The notes: generated from the letters alone by a model not told the origin. 14,322 bases of DNA from JBBDWZ01 sp050732575 (GCA_050732575.1 JBOHRF010000114.1:1-14322), one strand, 5' to 3'. Positions 1 to 13,830 are shown, numbered from the stretch's first letter. Translations and numbers: made by a program.

Positions 1-116
1 CGATGAATGCGGCCCGAGTAATACAGGAAGCGTTCGGTCGTGGTCGTCTTGCCGGCATCGATGTGGGCCATGATTCCGATGTTGCGCAGCTTCTGAAGCG
101 GTGTTGTCCTGGGCAT
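1..116 (-). CDS. fusA: Elongation factor G, N-terminal fragment (runs off the window)
   Basis: EF-G is the GTPase that drives tRNA-mRNA translocation on the ribosome and, with RRF, splits post-termination ribosomes. Only the first 38 codons are present. They read MPRTTPLQKLRNIGIMAHID and then the G1/P-loop stretch AHIDAGKTTTTER at about residues 17-29, followed by FLYYSGRIHR, which is typical for bacterial EF-G. The start is the ATG at 114-116. No strong Shine-Dalgarno sequence is visible upstream (the best is a weak AGAG). The gene follows rpsG after a 150-bp spacer that contains a large inverted repeat, the usual str-operon order rpsL-rpsG-fusA. The identification is secure; the rest of the protein cannot be judged. 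Confidence 0.95.
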   Translation of the reverse strand, partial: MPRTTPLQKLRNIGIMAHIDAGKTTTTERFLYYSGRIH

Positions 117-129
117 GGCTCTATTCGTC

Positions 130-260
130 AGGGCGACGGCGAGGGCGACGGCGAGGACCACATTGTCCTCAGTTGTCGCCACCGTACCATCAGCCCTCGC
201 TTCTCTCCATTTTGCGACCCGGGTGTCGAGAACCCTCGCCCTCGCCCTCGCCGTCGCCCT
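130..260. repeat. Inverted repeat of GGCGAG/GGCGAC hexamers in the rpsG-fusA spacer
   Basis: Arm 130-157 and arm 233-260 are 28 nt each and are reverse complements at 26 of 28 positions. Each arm is a run of six-base units (GGCGAC or GGCGAG, and their complements). The arms are separated by 75 nt. The distal arm begins 6 nt after the rpsG stop codon and the other ends 13 nt before the fusA start, so nearly the whole spacer can fold in the mRNA. No T-tract follows, so it does not look like an intrinsic terminator. Possible roles are an RNase III-type processing site, mRNA stabilisation, or selfish low-complexity DNA; the sequence does not decide. Confidence 0.85.
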
Positions 261-266
261 TTCGGT

Positions 267-737
267 TTACCAGCGGTAATGCGCGAAGGCCTTGTTGGCC
301 TCCGCCATCCGGTGCGTGTCTTCCTTCTTCTTGATCGCGTTGCCTTCGTTTCGGCTGGCCGCAATGAATTCCGCAGCCAAACGCTCCGCCATGTTCTTGT
401 CGCCGCGCTGGCGCGCGTACATCACCAGCCACTTCATGGCCAGCGCGTTGCGCCGCTCCGGCCGTACTTCCACCGGCACTTGATAGGTTGCGCCGCCGAC
501 CCGCCGGCTCTTCACTTCGAGCACCGGCTTCACGTTGTTGAGTGCCTGCTTGAAGACGTTCATGGCCGGCTGGCCGGTCTTCTCTTCCACCAGCCGCATC
601 GATTCGAAGAAAATCCGCTCGGCCAATGACTTCTTGCCGGTCAGCATCAGGGCATTCACGAACTTCGACACCGTGGTCGATCCGTACTGGGGGTCCGCCG
701 GCACATCACGGCGAACGGCGCTCTGTCGTCGGCTCAT
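267..737 (-). CDS. rpsG: 30S ribosomal protein S7
   Basis: S7 is a primary binder of the 3' major domain of 16S rRNA. It sits in the head of the 30S subunit near the E site and contacts the mRNA exit channel. The 156-residue protein has the standard bacterial length. Family landmarks are visible: an MSRR start, the YGS..VSKFVN.LM..GKK stretch near residues 18-36, the ALNNVKP.LEVKSRRVGGATYQVP core at about 65-89, and an AHYRW C-terminus. It starts with the ATG at 735-737, only 2 nt after the rpsL stop, so the two genes are translationally coupled; the Shine-Dalgarno in the rpsL tail is weak. In E. coli, S7 represses the str operon through the rpsL-rpsG junction. With 2 nt between the genes here, that particular long junction structure is absent. 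Confidence 0.97.
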   Translation of the reverse strand: MSRRQSAVRRDVPADPQYGSTTVSKFVNALMLTGKKSLAERIFFESMRLVEEKTGQPAMNVFKQALNNVKPVLEVKSRRVGGATYQVPVEVRPERRNALAMKWLVMYARQRGDKNMAERLAAEFIAASRNEGNAIKKKEDTHRMAEANKAFAHYRW

Positions 738-739
738 CG

Positions 740-1114
740 TTATTTCTTGGGCTTCTTGGTTCCGTACTTGGAGCGGCCCTGATTGCGGTCGCCCACCCCA
801 CTCGCGTCCAGCGTGCCCCGGATGATGTGGTAGCGCACACCCGGCAGGTCTTTCACACGACCGCCCCGAATCAGCACGATCGAGTGCTCCTGCAGATTGT
901 GTCCTTCACCCGGGATGTACGCAGTCACCTCGTACTTGTTGGTCAGGCGTACGCGCGCAACCTTGCGCAGTGCCGAGTTCGGCTTCTTGGGCGTGGTCGT
1001 GTACACGCGCGTGCAAACTCCGCGTTTTTGCGGGTTGCCCTGGAGCGCAGGAGCCTTTTCTTTCTTTTCAACCTTTTGCCGGCCCCGACGGACCAGCTGG
1101 TTGATGGTCGGCAT
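740..1114 (-). CDS. rpsL: 30S ribosomal protein S12
   Basis: S12 sits at the decoding centre of the 30S subunit and controls tRNA selection accuracy. The 124-residue protein is complete and nearly canonical: MPTINQLVR start, TPKKPNSALRK at 41-51, GGRVKDLPGVRYH at 84-96, and a basic KYGTKKPKK tail. The lysines where streptomycin-resistance substitutions usually occur (KK at 43-44 and K88) are wild type, and D89, the known RimO methylthiolation position, is present. It is the first gene of the rpsL-rpsG-fusA unit, with a likely promoter and a structured leader upstream. The ATG start is at 1112-1114. A Shine-Dalgarno is poor (GAGG about 13 nt upstream), so initiation may depend on leader structure. 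Confidence 0.97.
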   Translation of the reverse strand: MPTINQLVRRGRQKVEKKEKAPALQGNPQKRGVCTRVYTTTPKKPNSALRKVARVRLTNKYEVTAYIPGEGHNLQEHSIVLIRGGRVKDLPGVRYHIIRGTLDASGVGDRNQGRSKYGTKKPKK

Positions 1115-1157
1115 GTTTGCTTATTGCCTCGGCGAAATAATCCCATAACGAACAAAA

Positions 1158-1175
1158 CGGGGACCGCAGTCCCCG
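1158..1175 (-). terminator. Terminator-like hairpin in the rpsL leader (possible attenuator)
   Basis: On the minus strand CGGGGAC, loop TGCG, GTCCCCG forms a perfect 7-bp stem, followed at once by TTTTGTTCGTT. This is the form of a Rho-independent terminator. It lies 43 nt upstream of the rpsL start and downstream of the best promoter candidate (1262-1290). It could therefore be an attenuator in the rpsL leader, or a boundary that stops transcription coming from the scar region. A second hairpin at 1180-1199 (GCCGCAGG/CCTGTGGC with one G-U pair) lies just before it. Confidence 0.7.
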
Positions 1176-1261
1176 CTCAGCCGCAGGTGGCCCTGTGGCC
1201 GATGCCTCAGTTTTTCTCGTCGCGTGTCCGTTGGAACGCCTGGATCGGCGACAGACATGGA

Positions 1262-1290
1262 AAGGTAAGGCACAGTAGCGGAGTGGTCAA
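1262..1290 (-). promoter_or_regulatory. Candidate sigma70-type promoter for rpsL-rpsG-fusA
   Basis: On the minus strand TTGACC (1285-1290) is followed by a 17-nt spacer and TACCTT (1262-1267). The -35 box matches the consensus at 5 of 6 positions, but the -10 box only at 3 of 6. The site lies about 150 nt upstream of the rpsL start, after the strong rpoC terminator, where the str operon needs its own promoter. The predicted leader would be about 140 nt long and contain the two hairpins at 1158-1199. This is a prediction from sequence only. Confidence 0.45.
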
Positions 1291-1333
1291 CCGGCGGTGC
1301 CCCCCAGTGTTAAGGGCGGCGAGGAACGGATGA

Positions 1334-1742
1334 TTACGCCCATTCGGGAGCGGCAAACATGGGCGCCACAACCAGGGCCACTGCCCCACGCAGCCGAGGG
1401 TGCTCGCTGCCCGGCTCAGGGATGATCGCGGTAGCGGCGGCCGCCGCCGTGAGTGCCCGGCGCTCCAGCTCGGACCGGACGGTCGCCTGCAACAGATCCC
1501 CGGCTTCGGCAATCTCGCCGCCCACAATGATTCGGGCCGGGTTGAGCGCGTTGACCACCGAACCAAGCCCGATTCCGAGATAACGAGCGCTCTCCTGCAA
1601 TGCATCATGCGCTCTGTCGTCAACGGCGGGCGGGCGCAATCAGATCCGCAATGGTGAGTGGACTCTCTCGAATCAGATCGCGGGTTTCCGGCTGGGCCAC
1701 ATCACGGCCCAGGTAGCGCGCGATCAGCGCCGCGGGCTCAGG
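1334..1742 (-). pseudogene. ROK-family protein, frameshifted C-terminal fragment
   Basis: ROK proteins are sugar kinases or sugar-responsive repressors. This minus-strand fragment covers only the C-terminal third of the fold. The first part, ALIARYLGRDVAQPETRD and on to SPLTIADLIAPAR, is in one frame and hits a stop at 1620-1622. The next base frame continues the same domain as DDRAHDALQESARYLGIGL, then VVNALNPARIIVGGEIAEAG, to a stop at 1334. The break is a one-base shift in the GCCCGCCCGCC tract at about 1625-1636. The N-terminal domain, the phosphate-binding motif and the cysteine-rich zinc motif normally just upstream of the fragment start are all missing. Family assignment rests on the classic ARYLGIGL..VVNALNP..IIVGGE block. 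Kinase versus repressor cannot be told. It is very unlikely to make a working protein. Confidence 0.75.
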
Positions 1743-1744
1743 GC

Positions 1745-1917
1745 AACATCACTGCCGGAAAAGGCGAAATACGGCCTATACCTGCGCGGTTACGCACGGT
1801 CGCCCATGCGCGACGTCCGCCTGACGGACTGCACGTTTCGGCAGGTGGCCAACGCCAACCTGATCGAGCATGTCAACGATTTTGCGCCTCGAACGCGTAC
1901 ACATCAATAGCCAGTGG
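1745..1917 (+). pseudogene. Glycoside hydrolase family 28 (polygalacturonase-like) C-terminal remnant
   Basis: This is a plus-strand relic among minus-strand genes. Three frames together read like the end of a GH28 beta-helix. NITAGK (1745-1762) shifts one base to AKYGLYLRGYARSPMRDVRL, then TDCTFRQVANANLIEHVND (1764-1880), and shifts again to LRLERVHINSQW (ending at 1917). Both shifts sit at short homopolymer runs: AAAA next to GG at about 1759-1764, and TTTT at 1880-1883. The order KYGLYLRG..PMRDVRLTDCTF...N.IEHV...RLERVHIN matches the repeated rungs that end pectinase-type GH28 proteins. The catalytic region is absent and no start codon belongs to it. It abuts the ROK remnant head to head. 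The assignment is from pattern memory and needs a profile search. Confidence 0.6.
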
Positions 1918-1935
1918 AGCCGCACCCAGAACTTC

Positions 1936-1971
1936 AAAAACAACAGGGGCCGGAGAGTGCTCCGGCCCCTG
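1936..1971 (-). terminator. Rho-independent terminator of the rpoBC transcript
   Basis: On the minus strand CAGGGGCCGGAG, loop CACT, CTCCGGCCCCTG forms a perfect 12-bp GC-rich stem, followed by TTGTTTTTG. It lies 23 nt after the rpoC stop codon. This is a textbook intrinsic terminator and marks the end of the rpoBC transcript, separating it from rpsL-rpsG-fusA. On the plus strand no T-tract follows, so it acts in one direction. Confidence 0.95.
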
Positions 1972-1994
1972 GATGTTGCAAACTCGAGTGCGCG

Positions 1995-6308
<4,314 letters not shown>

Positions 6309-6380
6309 TTCTGAACTCTCCGGGCTTCTCTATGAGCCTGTTCGAGTATCGTTATGCGAACTTTGCCGGGCGAGGGCGCC

Positions 6381-10577
<4,197 letters not shown>

Positions 10578-10583
10578 GGCCTA

Positions 10584-10589
10584 CCCCCC
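10584..10589 (-). promoter_or_regulatory. Ribosome binding site that fixes the TTG start of rpoB
   Basis: On the minus strand AAGGGGGG ends 6 nt before the TTG at 10575-10577. An in-frame TAG lies between them. The next usable in-frame starts (GTG at codon 9, ATG at codon 29) are too far from this site. The purine run and the stop together make TTG the most credible start. Confidence 0.75.
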
Positions 10590-10645
10590 TTGAAGTGACG
10601 GGTGACGAGGGACGAACGGCGAGTCGTGGCGCTCGACGCTCGGGT

Positions 10646-10687
10646 AGAAAAATAAGAAACCCCGGCCGCGCCCAATGGGCAGCGGGG
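10646..10687 (-). terminator. Terminator-like hairpin between rplL and rpoB (probable attenuator)
   Basis: On the minus strand CCCCG-CT-GCCC, loop ATT, GGGC-GCGGC-CGGGG forms an interrupted 9-bp GC stem with an internal bulge, followed by TTTCTTATTTTTCT. This has the form of a Rho-independent terminator. It lies 69 nt upstream of rpoB in the same transcription direction. In E. coli a partial terminator in the rplL-rpoB gap sets polymerase synthesis below ribosomal protein synthesis; this hairpin occupies the same place and probably does the same. Confidence 0.8.
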
Positions 10688-10755
10688 ATTCAGCAACGAA
10701 CAGATTGTTGTAGGTCGGTCGGAGCATGCGCCCTCGAGCCTGAGTCGTACCGTGC

Positions 10756-10781
10756 CTCCGGACTTGGGGTTCCAGCCGGAG
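10756..10781 (-). other. Small hairpin in the rplL-rpoB spacer
   Basis: CTCCGG (10756-10761) and CCGGAG (10776-10781) form a perfect 6-bp stem with a 14-nt loop, partly closed further by TGG/CCA. It precedes the attenuator on the transcript and could take part in an alternative fold or processing site. No T-tract follows. Confidence 0.4.
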
Positions 10782-10848
10782 TCGATCGCGTCGAGCGCGA
10801 AGGAGCGAGCCAACCCGTGACTCGTCCTTCGACACTCGCCACTGCACG

Positions 10849-11229
10849 CTACTTCAGCTCGACGGTCGCGCCCTGTTCTTCCAGCTTGGCCTTGACCTGG
10901 TTGGCCTCATCCTTCGAGATGCCTTCCTTCACCGCCTTGGGCGGATTGTCTACGAGATCTTTTGCCTCTTTCAATCCGAGACTGGTGAGCTCGCGGACGA
11001 CTTTGATGACCTGGATCTTCTTGGCACCAGCTTCCTTGAGAATCACGTCGAATTCGGTCTTCTCTTCAACGGCGGCTGCGCCCGCGCCAGCGCCACCAGC
11101 CGGCGCGGCCATGGGTGCGGCGGCCATGGCCGTCACGCCAAACTTGGTCTTGAACTTCTCGACGAACTCGGACAGCTCGAGGACAGTCATGTTGCCGATG
11201 GCATCGAGCAGCTGTTCATGGTTGGCCAT
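10849..11229 (-). CDS. rplL: 50S ribosomal protein L7/L12
   Basis: L7/L12 forms the multicopy ribosomal stalk that recruits and stimulates the translational GTPases. The 126-residue protein has the expected three parts: an N-terminal dimer and L10-binding helix region (MANHEQLLDAIGNMTVLELS), a flexible Ala/Gly/Pro hinge at about 36-55 (AMAAAPMAAPAGGAGAGAAA), and the C-terminal factor-binding domain with EFDVILKEAGAKKIQVIKVV and GLKEAKDLVDNPPKAVKEG. I chose the ATG at 11227-11229, because AGGAAG at 11238-11243 lies 8 nt upstream and the protein then starts like its family. A longer in-frame reading back to 11268 is only upstream sequence. The gene sits 99 bp after rplJ and is followed by the rplL-rpoB attenuator region. 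Confidence 0.97.
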   Translation of the reverse strand: MANHEQLLDAIGNMTVLELSEFVEKFKTKFGVTAMAAAPMAAPAGGAGAGAAAVEEKTEFDVILKEAGAKKIQVIKVVRELTSLGLKEAKDLVDNPPKAVKEGISKDEANQVKAKLEEQGATVELK

Positions 11230-11286
11230 TTCTACATCTTCCTGGTTAAGGCCTGGCGGCCGGTTCAAAACACGATGTTGTAGTCA

Positions 11287-11314
11287 GCGCGCAAGCACGG
11301 CGTGTTTTGCGCGC
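11287..11314 (-). other. GC-rich hairpin in the rplJ-rplL spacer
   Basis: GCGCGCAA (11287-11294) and TTGCGCGC (11307-11314) form a perfect 8-bp stem with a 12-nt loop. It is preceded on the transcript by the palindrome GCGGGCGCCCGC. No T-tract follows, so it is not a terminator. L7/L12 is needed at several copies per L10, so a structure that stabilises the rplL mRNA or separates it from rplJ would fit, but this is inference. Confidence 0.5.
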
Positions 11315-11328
11315 GGGCGCCCGCATGG

Positions 11329-11853
11329 CTATTCGCCGCGTTGCGCCTTGAGCGCTTCCAACAGGCCCACCGTCTCCTGCAACTTGGACTGCAGGCAAAA
11401 CAGTAGTTGGGCCATAGGCGCCTGCATTGCGCCCGCCAGCTCAGCAAGCAGCTGCTCGCGCGGCGGCAATTTGGCCAGTCGATCGATGTCCTTGGTGCCG
11501 ACCGCGCGTTTTTCGACAATGCCGGCTTTGAGCGATGGCTTGTTGTCGTTTTCACGTGCGAAATCCGAGAGCACCTTGGCGGCTTCCACCGGATCCTGAC
11601 GACCGATCACGACCGCGGTTGGGCCCTTGAAGAACTCGGTGATGTCGGGCAGACCCAGCTCGACCATGGCCCGCTCGGCCAGCGTGTTCTTGACCACGAT
11701 GTATTCCACACCTGCTTTGCGCAGGCGGGCGCGCAGCTCGGTCACCTTCTTCACGTTCAACCCCGTGAAGTCGGCCAAATAGAACGCCGTCGCCGAACTC
11801 AGCTTCTGGCTCAGCTTATCGACGACCGCCTGCTTCTTCTCCTTGACGTTCAT
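11329..11853 (-). CDS. rplJ: 50S ribosomal protein L10
   Basis: L10 anchors the L7/L12 dimers to 23S rRNA at the base of the stalk. The 174-residue protein fits the family. The N-terminal domain shows ATAFYLADFTGLNVKKVTEL and VVKNTLAERA. The C-terminal helix that carries the L7/L12 dimers ends in LLFCLQSKLQETVGLLEALK. The start is the ATG at 11851-11853, overlapping the rplA stop in an ATGA arrangement, so L10 translation is coupled to L1. In E. coli rplJ has its own leader, where the L10-L12 complex binds to repress translation. No such leader can exist here, because there is no spacer. Confidence 0.97.
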   Translation of the reverse strand: MNVKEKKQAVVDKLSQKLSSATAFYLADFTGLNVKKVTELRARLRKAGVEYIVVKNTLAERAMVELGLPDITEFFKGPTAVVIGRQDPVEAAKVLSDFARENDNKPSLKAGIVEKRAVGTKDIDRLAKLPPREQLLAELAGAMQAPMAQLLFCLQSKLQETVGLLEALKAQRGE

Positions 11854-12560
11854 CGGGCCGCCACTCGACGATAGAGGTTGGGATCGATGCGCACGCCTGG
11901 ACCCATGGTGCTGGATACCGTGATACTCCGGATGTAGGTCCCCTTCGAGGCGGAGGGCTTGGCGCGCACTACGGTGTCCATGAAGACACCGAGGTTCTCC
12001 GCGAGCTTCTTCTCGTCAAAGCTGACCCGTCCAATGGGCGCGTGCAGGTTACCCGTACGATCCACGCGGAACTCGATTTTTCCGGCCTTGATTTCGCGCA
12101 CGGCTTTGGCCACTTCGAACGTCACGGTGCCGGCTTTGGGCGAGGGCATGAGGCCGCGCGGGCCGAGCACACGGCCCAGCTGCCCGAACTGCCCCATCAT
12201 GTCCGGCGTGGCTACTGCGACATCGAAGTCGAGCCAGCCGTCCTTGATCTTCTGAATGAATTCAGGACCCACAAAATCGGCACCTGCATCCTGTGCTTCC
12301 TTGGCCTTTTCACCCTGGGCGACGACCAGGACGCGCACGGATTTACCGGTACCGTGCGGCAAGACTACCGTGCCCCGCACGACCTGGTCGGCGTGTCGGG
12401 GATCGACGCCCAAACGGACTGCGATTTCGACCGTCTCGTCGAACTTGGCAAACGCATTCTGCTTTACCAGCCGTACGGCTTCATCCGGGCTGCCCACCGG
12501 ATTCTCGCGGCGCGGAAATATCGAGGCCGCTTTGACGAATTTCTTTCCGTGCTTCGGCAT
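11850..12560 (-). CDS. rplA: 50S ribosomal protein L1
   Basis: L1 forms the mobile stalk next to the E site that helps eject deacylated tRNA, and in many bacteria it represses its own mRNA. The 236-residue protein has the expected landmarks: KFDETVEIAVRLGVDPRHAD near 40-59, RGTVVLPHGTGK, GRVLGPRGLMPSPKAGTVT at about 129-147, a GKIEFRVDRTGNLHAPIG stretch, and a C-terminal STMGPGVRIDP. The start is the ATG at 12558-12560, which overlaps the rplK stop by one base (TGATG). A TTG one codon earlier is also possible but is inside the rplK stop region. It ends in an ATGA overlap with rplJ. Confidence 0.96.
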   Translation of the reverse strand: MPKHGKKFVKAASIFPRRENPVGSPDEAVRLVKQNAFAKFDETVEIAVRLGVDPRHADQVVRGTVVLPHGTGKSVRVLVVAQGEKAKEAQDAGADFVGPEFIQKIKDGWLDFDVAVATPDMMGQFGQLGRVLGPRGLMPSPKAGTVTFEVAKAVREIKAGKIEFRVDRTGNLHAPIGRVSFDEKKLAENLGVFMDTVVRAKPSASKGTYIRSITVSSTMGPGVRIDPNLYRRVAAR

Positions 12561-12985
12561 CAATCCACCACCTGGATGCCCATGGAACGGGCTGTTCCTT
12601 CGATCATGCGCATGGCCGAATCGACGCTCGCCGCATTCAGGTCCGGCATCTTGAGCTGCGCAATGTCACGCACCTGCTTGCGTGAAACCTTGCCAACTTT
12701 GTCCCGGTTCGGCGTGGCCGCACCTTTCTCAACGCCCGCCGCCTTGCGCAGCAACACCGCCGCCGGCGGCGTCTTGGTTATGAACGTGAAGCTGCGATCT
12801 GAAAAAACCGTGATCTCGACCGGGATGATCATGCCCGGCTGCCCCTGTGTGCGGGCGTTGAACTGTTTGCAGAACTCCATGATGTTCACGCCGTGCTGAC
12901 CCAGGGCCGGCCCTACGGGTGGCGCCGGATTGGCCGCACCCGCGGGAACCTGAAGTTTTACGAATCCGGTGACTTTCTTAGCCAT
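12560..12985 (-). CDS. rplK: 50S ribosomal protein L11
   Basis: L11 binds the GTPase-associated region of 23S rRNA with L10, and is part of the thiostrepton site and of stringent-response RelA activation. The 141-residue protein has standard length. The N-terminal domain shows KLQVPAGAANPAPPVGPALG with the proline pair near 22-23. The C-terminal rRNA-binding domain runs from TPPAAVLLRKAAGVEKGAAT to GTARSMGIQVVD. The ATG at 12983-12985 has GGAG 6 nt upstream. It is preceded by a 68-nt spacer after nusG filled with a short inverted repeat, and joined to rplA by a TGATG junction. Confidence 0.97.
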   Translation of the reverse strand: MAKKVTGFVKLQVPAGAANPAPPVGPALGQHGVNIMEFCKQFNARTQGQPGMIIPVEITVFSDRSFTFITKTPPAAVLLRKAAGVEKGAATPNRDKVGKVSRKQVRDIAQLKMPDLNAASVDSAMRMIEGTARSMGIQVVD

Positions 12986-12998
12986 ACCATCTCCGCAG

Positions 12999-13045
12999 GT
13001 GACGGTGCATGGTGACGGTGAGGAGTTTCACCTTTCACCGTGACC
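12999..13045. repeat. GGTGACGGTG direct and inverted repeat in the nusG-rplK spacer
   Basis: GGTGACGGTG occurs twice as an exact direct repeat (12999-13008 and 13011-13020). The second copy, extended to 13011-13021, is a reverse complement of 13035-13045 at 10 of 11 positions, with a 13-nt loop. The block fills most of the 68-nt spacer and ends 13 nt before the rplK start. In many bacteria the mRNA ahead of rplK-rplA carries the L1 repressor site. I cannot see the L1 consensus here, so that role is only possible. Confidence 0.7.
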
Positions 13046-13053
13046 GTCGCCTT

Positions 13054-13605
13054 TCAGTATCCTTTCAACTGAGTGTAGTCCAACTCGACTGAGGTGGGGC
13101 GGCCGAACAAGCTCACCTCCACTTTGACCTTTCCTTTGTCGTGATAGATCTCGTGGACCGTACCGGTAAAGTCCGTGAATGGACCCTCGGTCACTTCCAC
13201 TACCTGGCCGACCCGGAACGGAATCTGTTCCTTGGGCTCGATCTCTTCTTCGACCGGTGCCAGGCCCAGGATCTTATTGACCTCATCGTCACGCAGAGGC
13301 TGTGGCTCGGTGCCCGCGCCCACAAACTTGATGACGCCCTGGATATTGTTGATCACGTGCATAGTGCGCTGGTTTGCGCGCATCTTCACCAGCACGTATC
13401 CAGGGTACAGCCGACGCGTGACCATGACGCGCTTGCCGTTCTTGATCTCCACCACATCCTGCGTGGGTACGATGGCTTCCTGAATCTCCTTGATCTCTAC
13501 AACCTCGCCCGCCTCCTCCGCGATCCGATGCTCGATCAACTTCTTGACCTTGTTCTCATGGCCCGAATACGTCTGGATCGCGTACCAACGCGCCGTTTCG
13601 CCCAT
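13054..13605 (-). CDS. nusG: Transcription termination/antitermination factor NusG
   Basis: NusG binds the beta' clamp of RNA polymerase, increases processivity, and links the polymerase to Rho or to ribosomal S10. The 183-residue protein has an N-terminal NGN domain (WYAIQTYSGHENKVKKLIEH near 7-26, RRLYPGYVLVKM in the middle) and a C-terminal KOW domain (RVGQVVEVTEGPFTDFTGTV and on to GRPTSVELDYTQLK). I start at the ATG at 13603-13605, because the NGN domain begins at once after it. A reading frame open further upstream, to 13746, lies inside secE and looks unlike any NusG. The gene starts 2 nt after secE with no clear Shine-Dalgarno, so it is probably translated by coupling to secE, the near-universal secE-nusG pair. 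Confidence 0.97.
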   Translation of the reverse strand: MGETARWYAIQTYSGHENKVKKLIEHRIAEEAGEVVEIKEIQEAIVPTQDVVEIKNGKRVMVTRRLYPGYVLVKMRANQRTMHVINNIQGVIKFVGAGTEPQPLRDDEVNKILGLAPVEEEIEPKEQIPFRVGQVVEVTEGPFTDFTGTVHEIYHDKGKVKVEVSLFGRPTSVELDYTQLKGY

Positions 13606-13607
13606 GA

Positions 13608-13826
13608 TCAGCGACCCAGGAGGTTCATGATCAGCCCGCCCGGGCCGACGATCAGCTTCACCACCTGGTCCATGACCCAGATGATCATGGAAACGATGAC
13701 GATGAACACGAGGATGACGAGAGTTGCGCTCTTGAGCTGCGGCCAATCCGGCCAGGTAACCTTCTTCAGCTCATCTGCGACTTCCGTCGAAAAGTCTTTT
13801 GTCTTCTGTATGATTTCGACTGCCAT
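13608..13826 (-). CDS. secE: Preprotein translocase subunit SecE
   Basis: SecE clamps the two halves of SecY in the protein-conducting channel of the inner membrane. This is the short, single-span form, 72 residues. The N-terminal amphipathic helix carries the conserved ELKKVTWPDWPQLKSATLVI block at about 19-38, followed by a hydrophobic segment (VFIVIVSMIIWVMDQVVKLI) and a short C-terminal tail. The ATG is at 13824-13826, with AAAGG about 6 nt upstream, partly hidden in a hairpin. Order rpmG-secE-nusG-rplK is standard. The tRNA-Trp gene often found near secE is absent from the 82-nt gap to rpmG. Confidence 0.95.
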   Translation of the reverse strand: MAVEIIQKTKDFSTEVADELKKVTWPDWPQLKSATLVILVFIVIVSMIIWVMDQVVKLIVGPGGLIMNLLGR

Positions 13827-13830
13827 ATTT

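Larger units (their letters stand above)
10603..10841. repeat. Imperfect GACGAG-type inverted repeat in the rplL-rpoB spacer
   Basis: The arm at 10603-10627 (TGACGAGGGACGAACGGCGA and on) and the arm at 10817-10841 (complement TGGCGAGTGTCGAAGGACGA and on) match at 18 of 25 positions in inverted orientation. Both are built from GACGAG/GGCGAG-like units. They bracket the attenuator-like hairpin and lie close to the two genes. Pairing is weaker than in the other spacers, so the fold is doubtful, but the sequence style is the same. Confidence 0.4.

Noticed and set aside
130..260. CRISPR array
   Set aside because: The repeats are 6-nt low-complexity units in inverted arms, without spacers of regular length and without cas genes.
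1207..1623. 138-residue minus-strand frame overlapping the ROK remnant
   Set aside because: It is in a different frame from the ROK homology, is Arg/Ser/Pro-rich, and resembles no family.
11230..11268. 13-residue N-terminal extension of L7/L12
   Set aside because: The ATG at 11229 has a good ribosome binding site and gives the standard N-terminus; the extension does not resemble the family.
13606..13746. N-terminal extension of nusG by 47 residues
   Set aside because: It overlaps secE in another frame, is Arg/His-rich, and the NGN domain begins right at the internal ATG at 13605.
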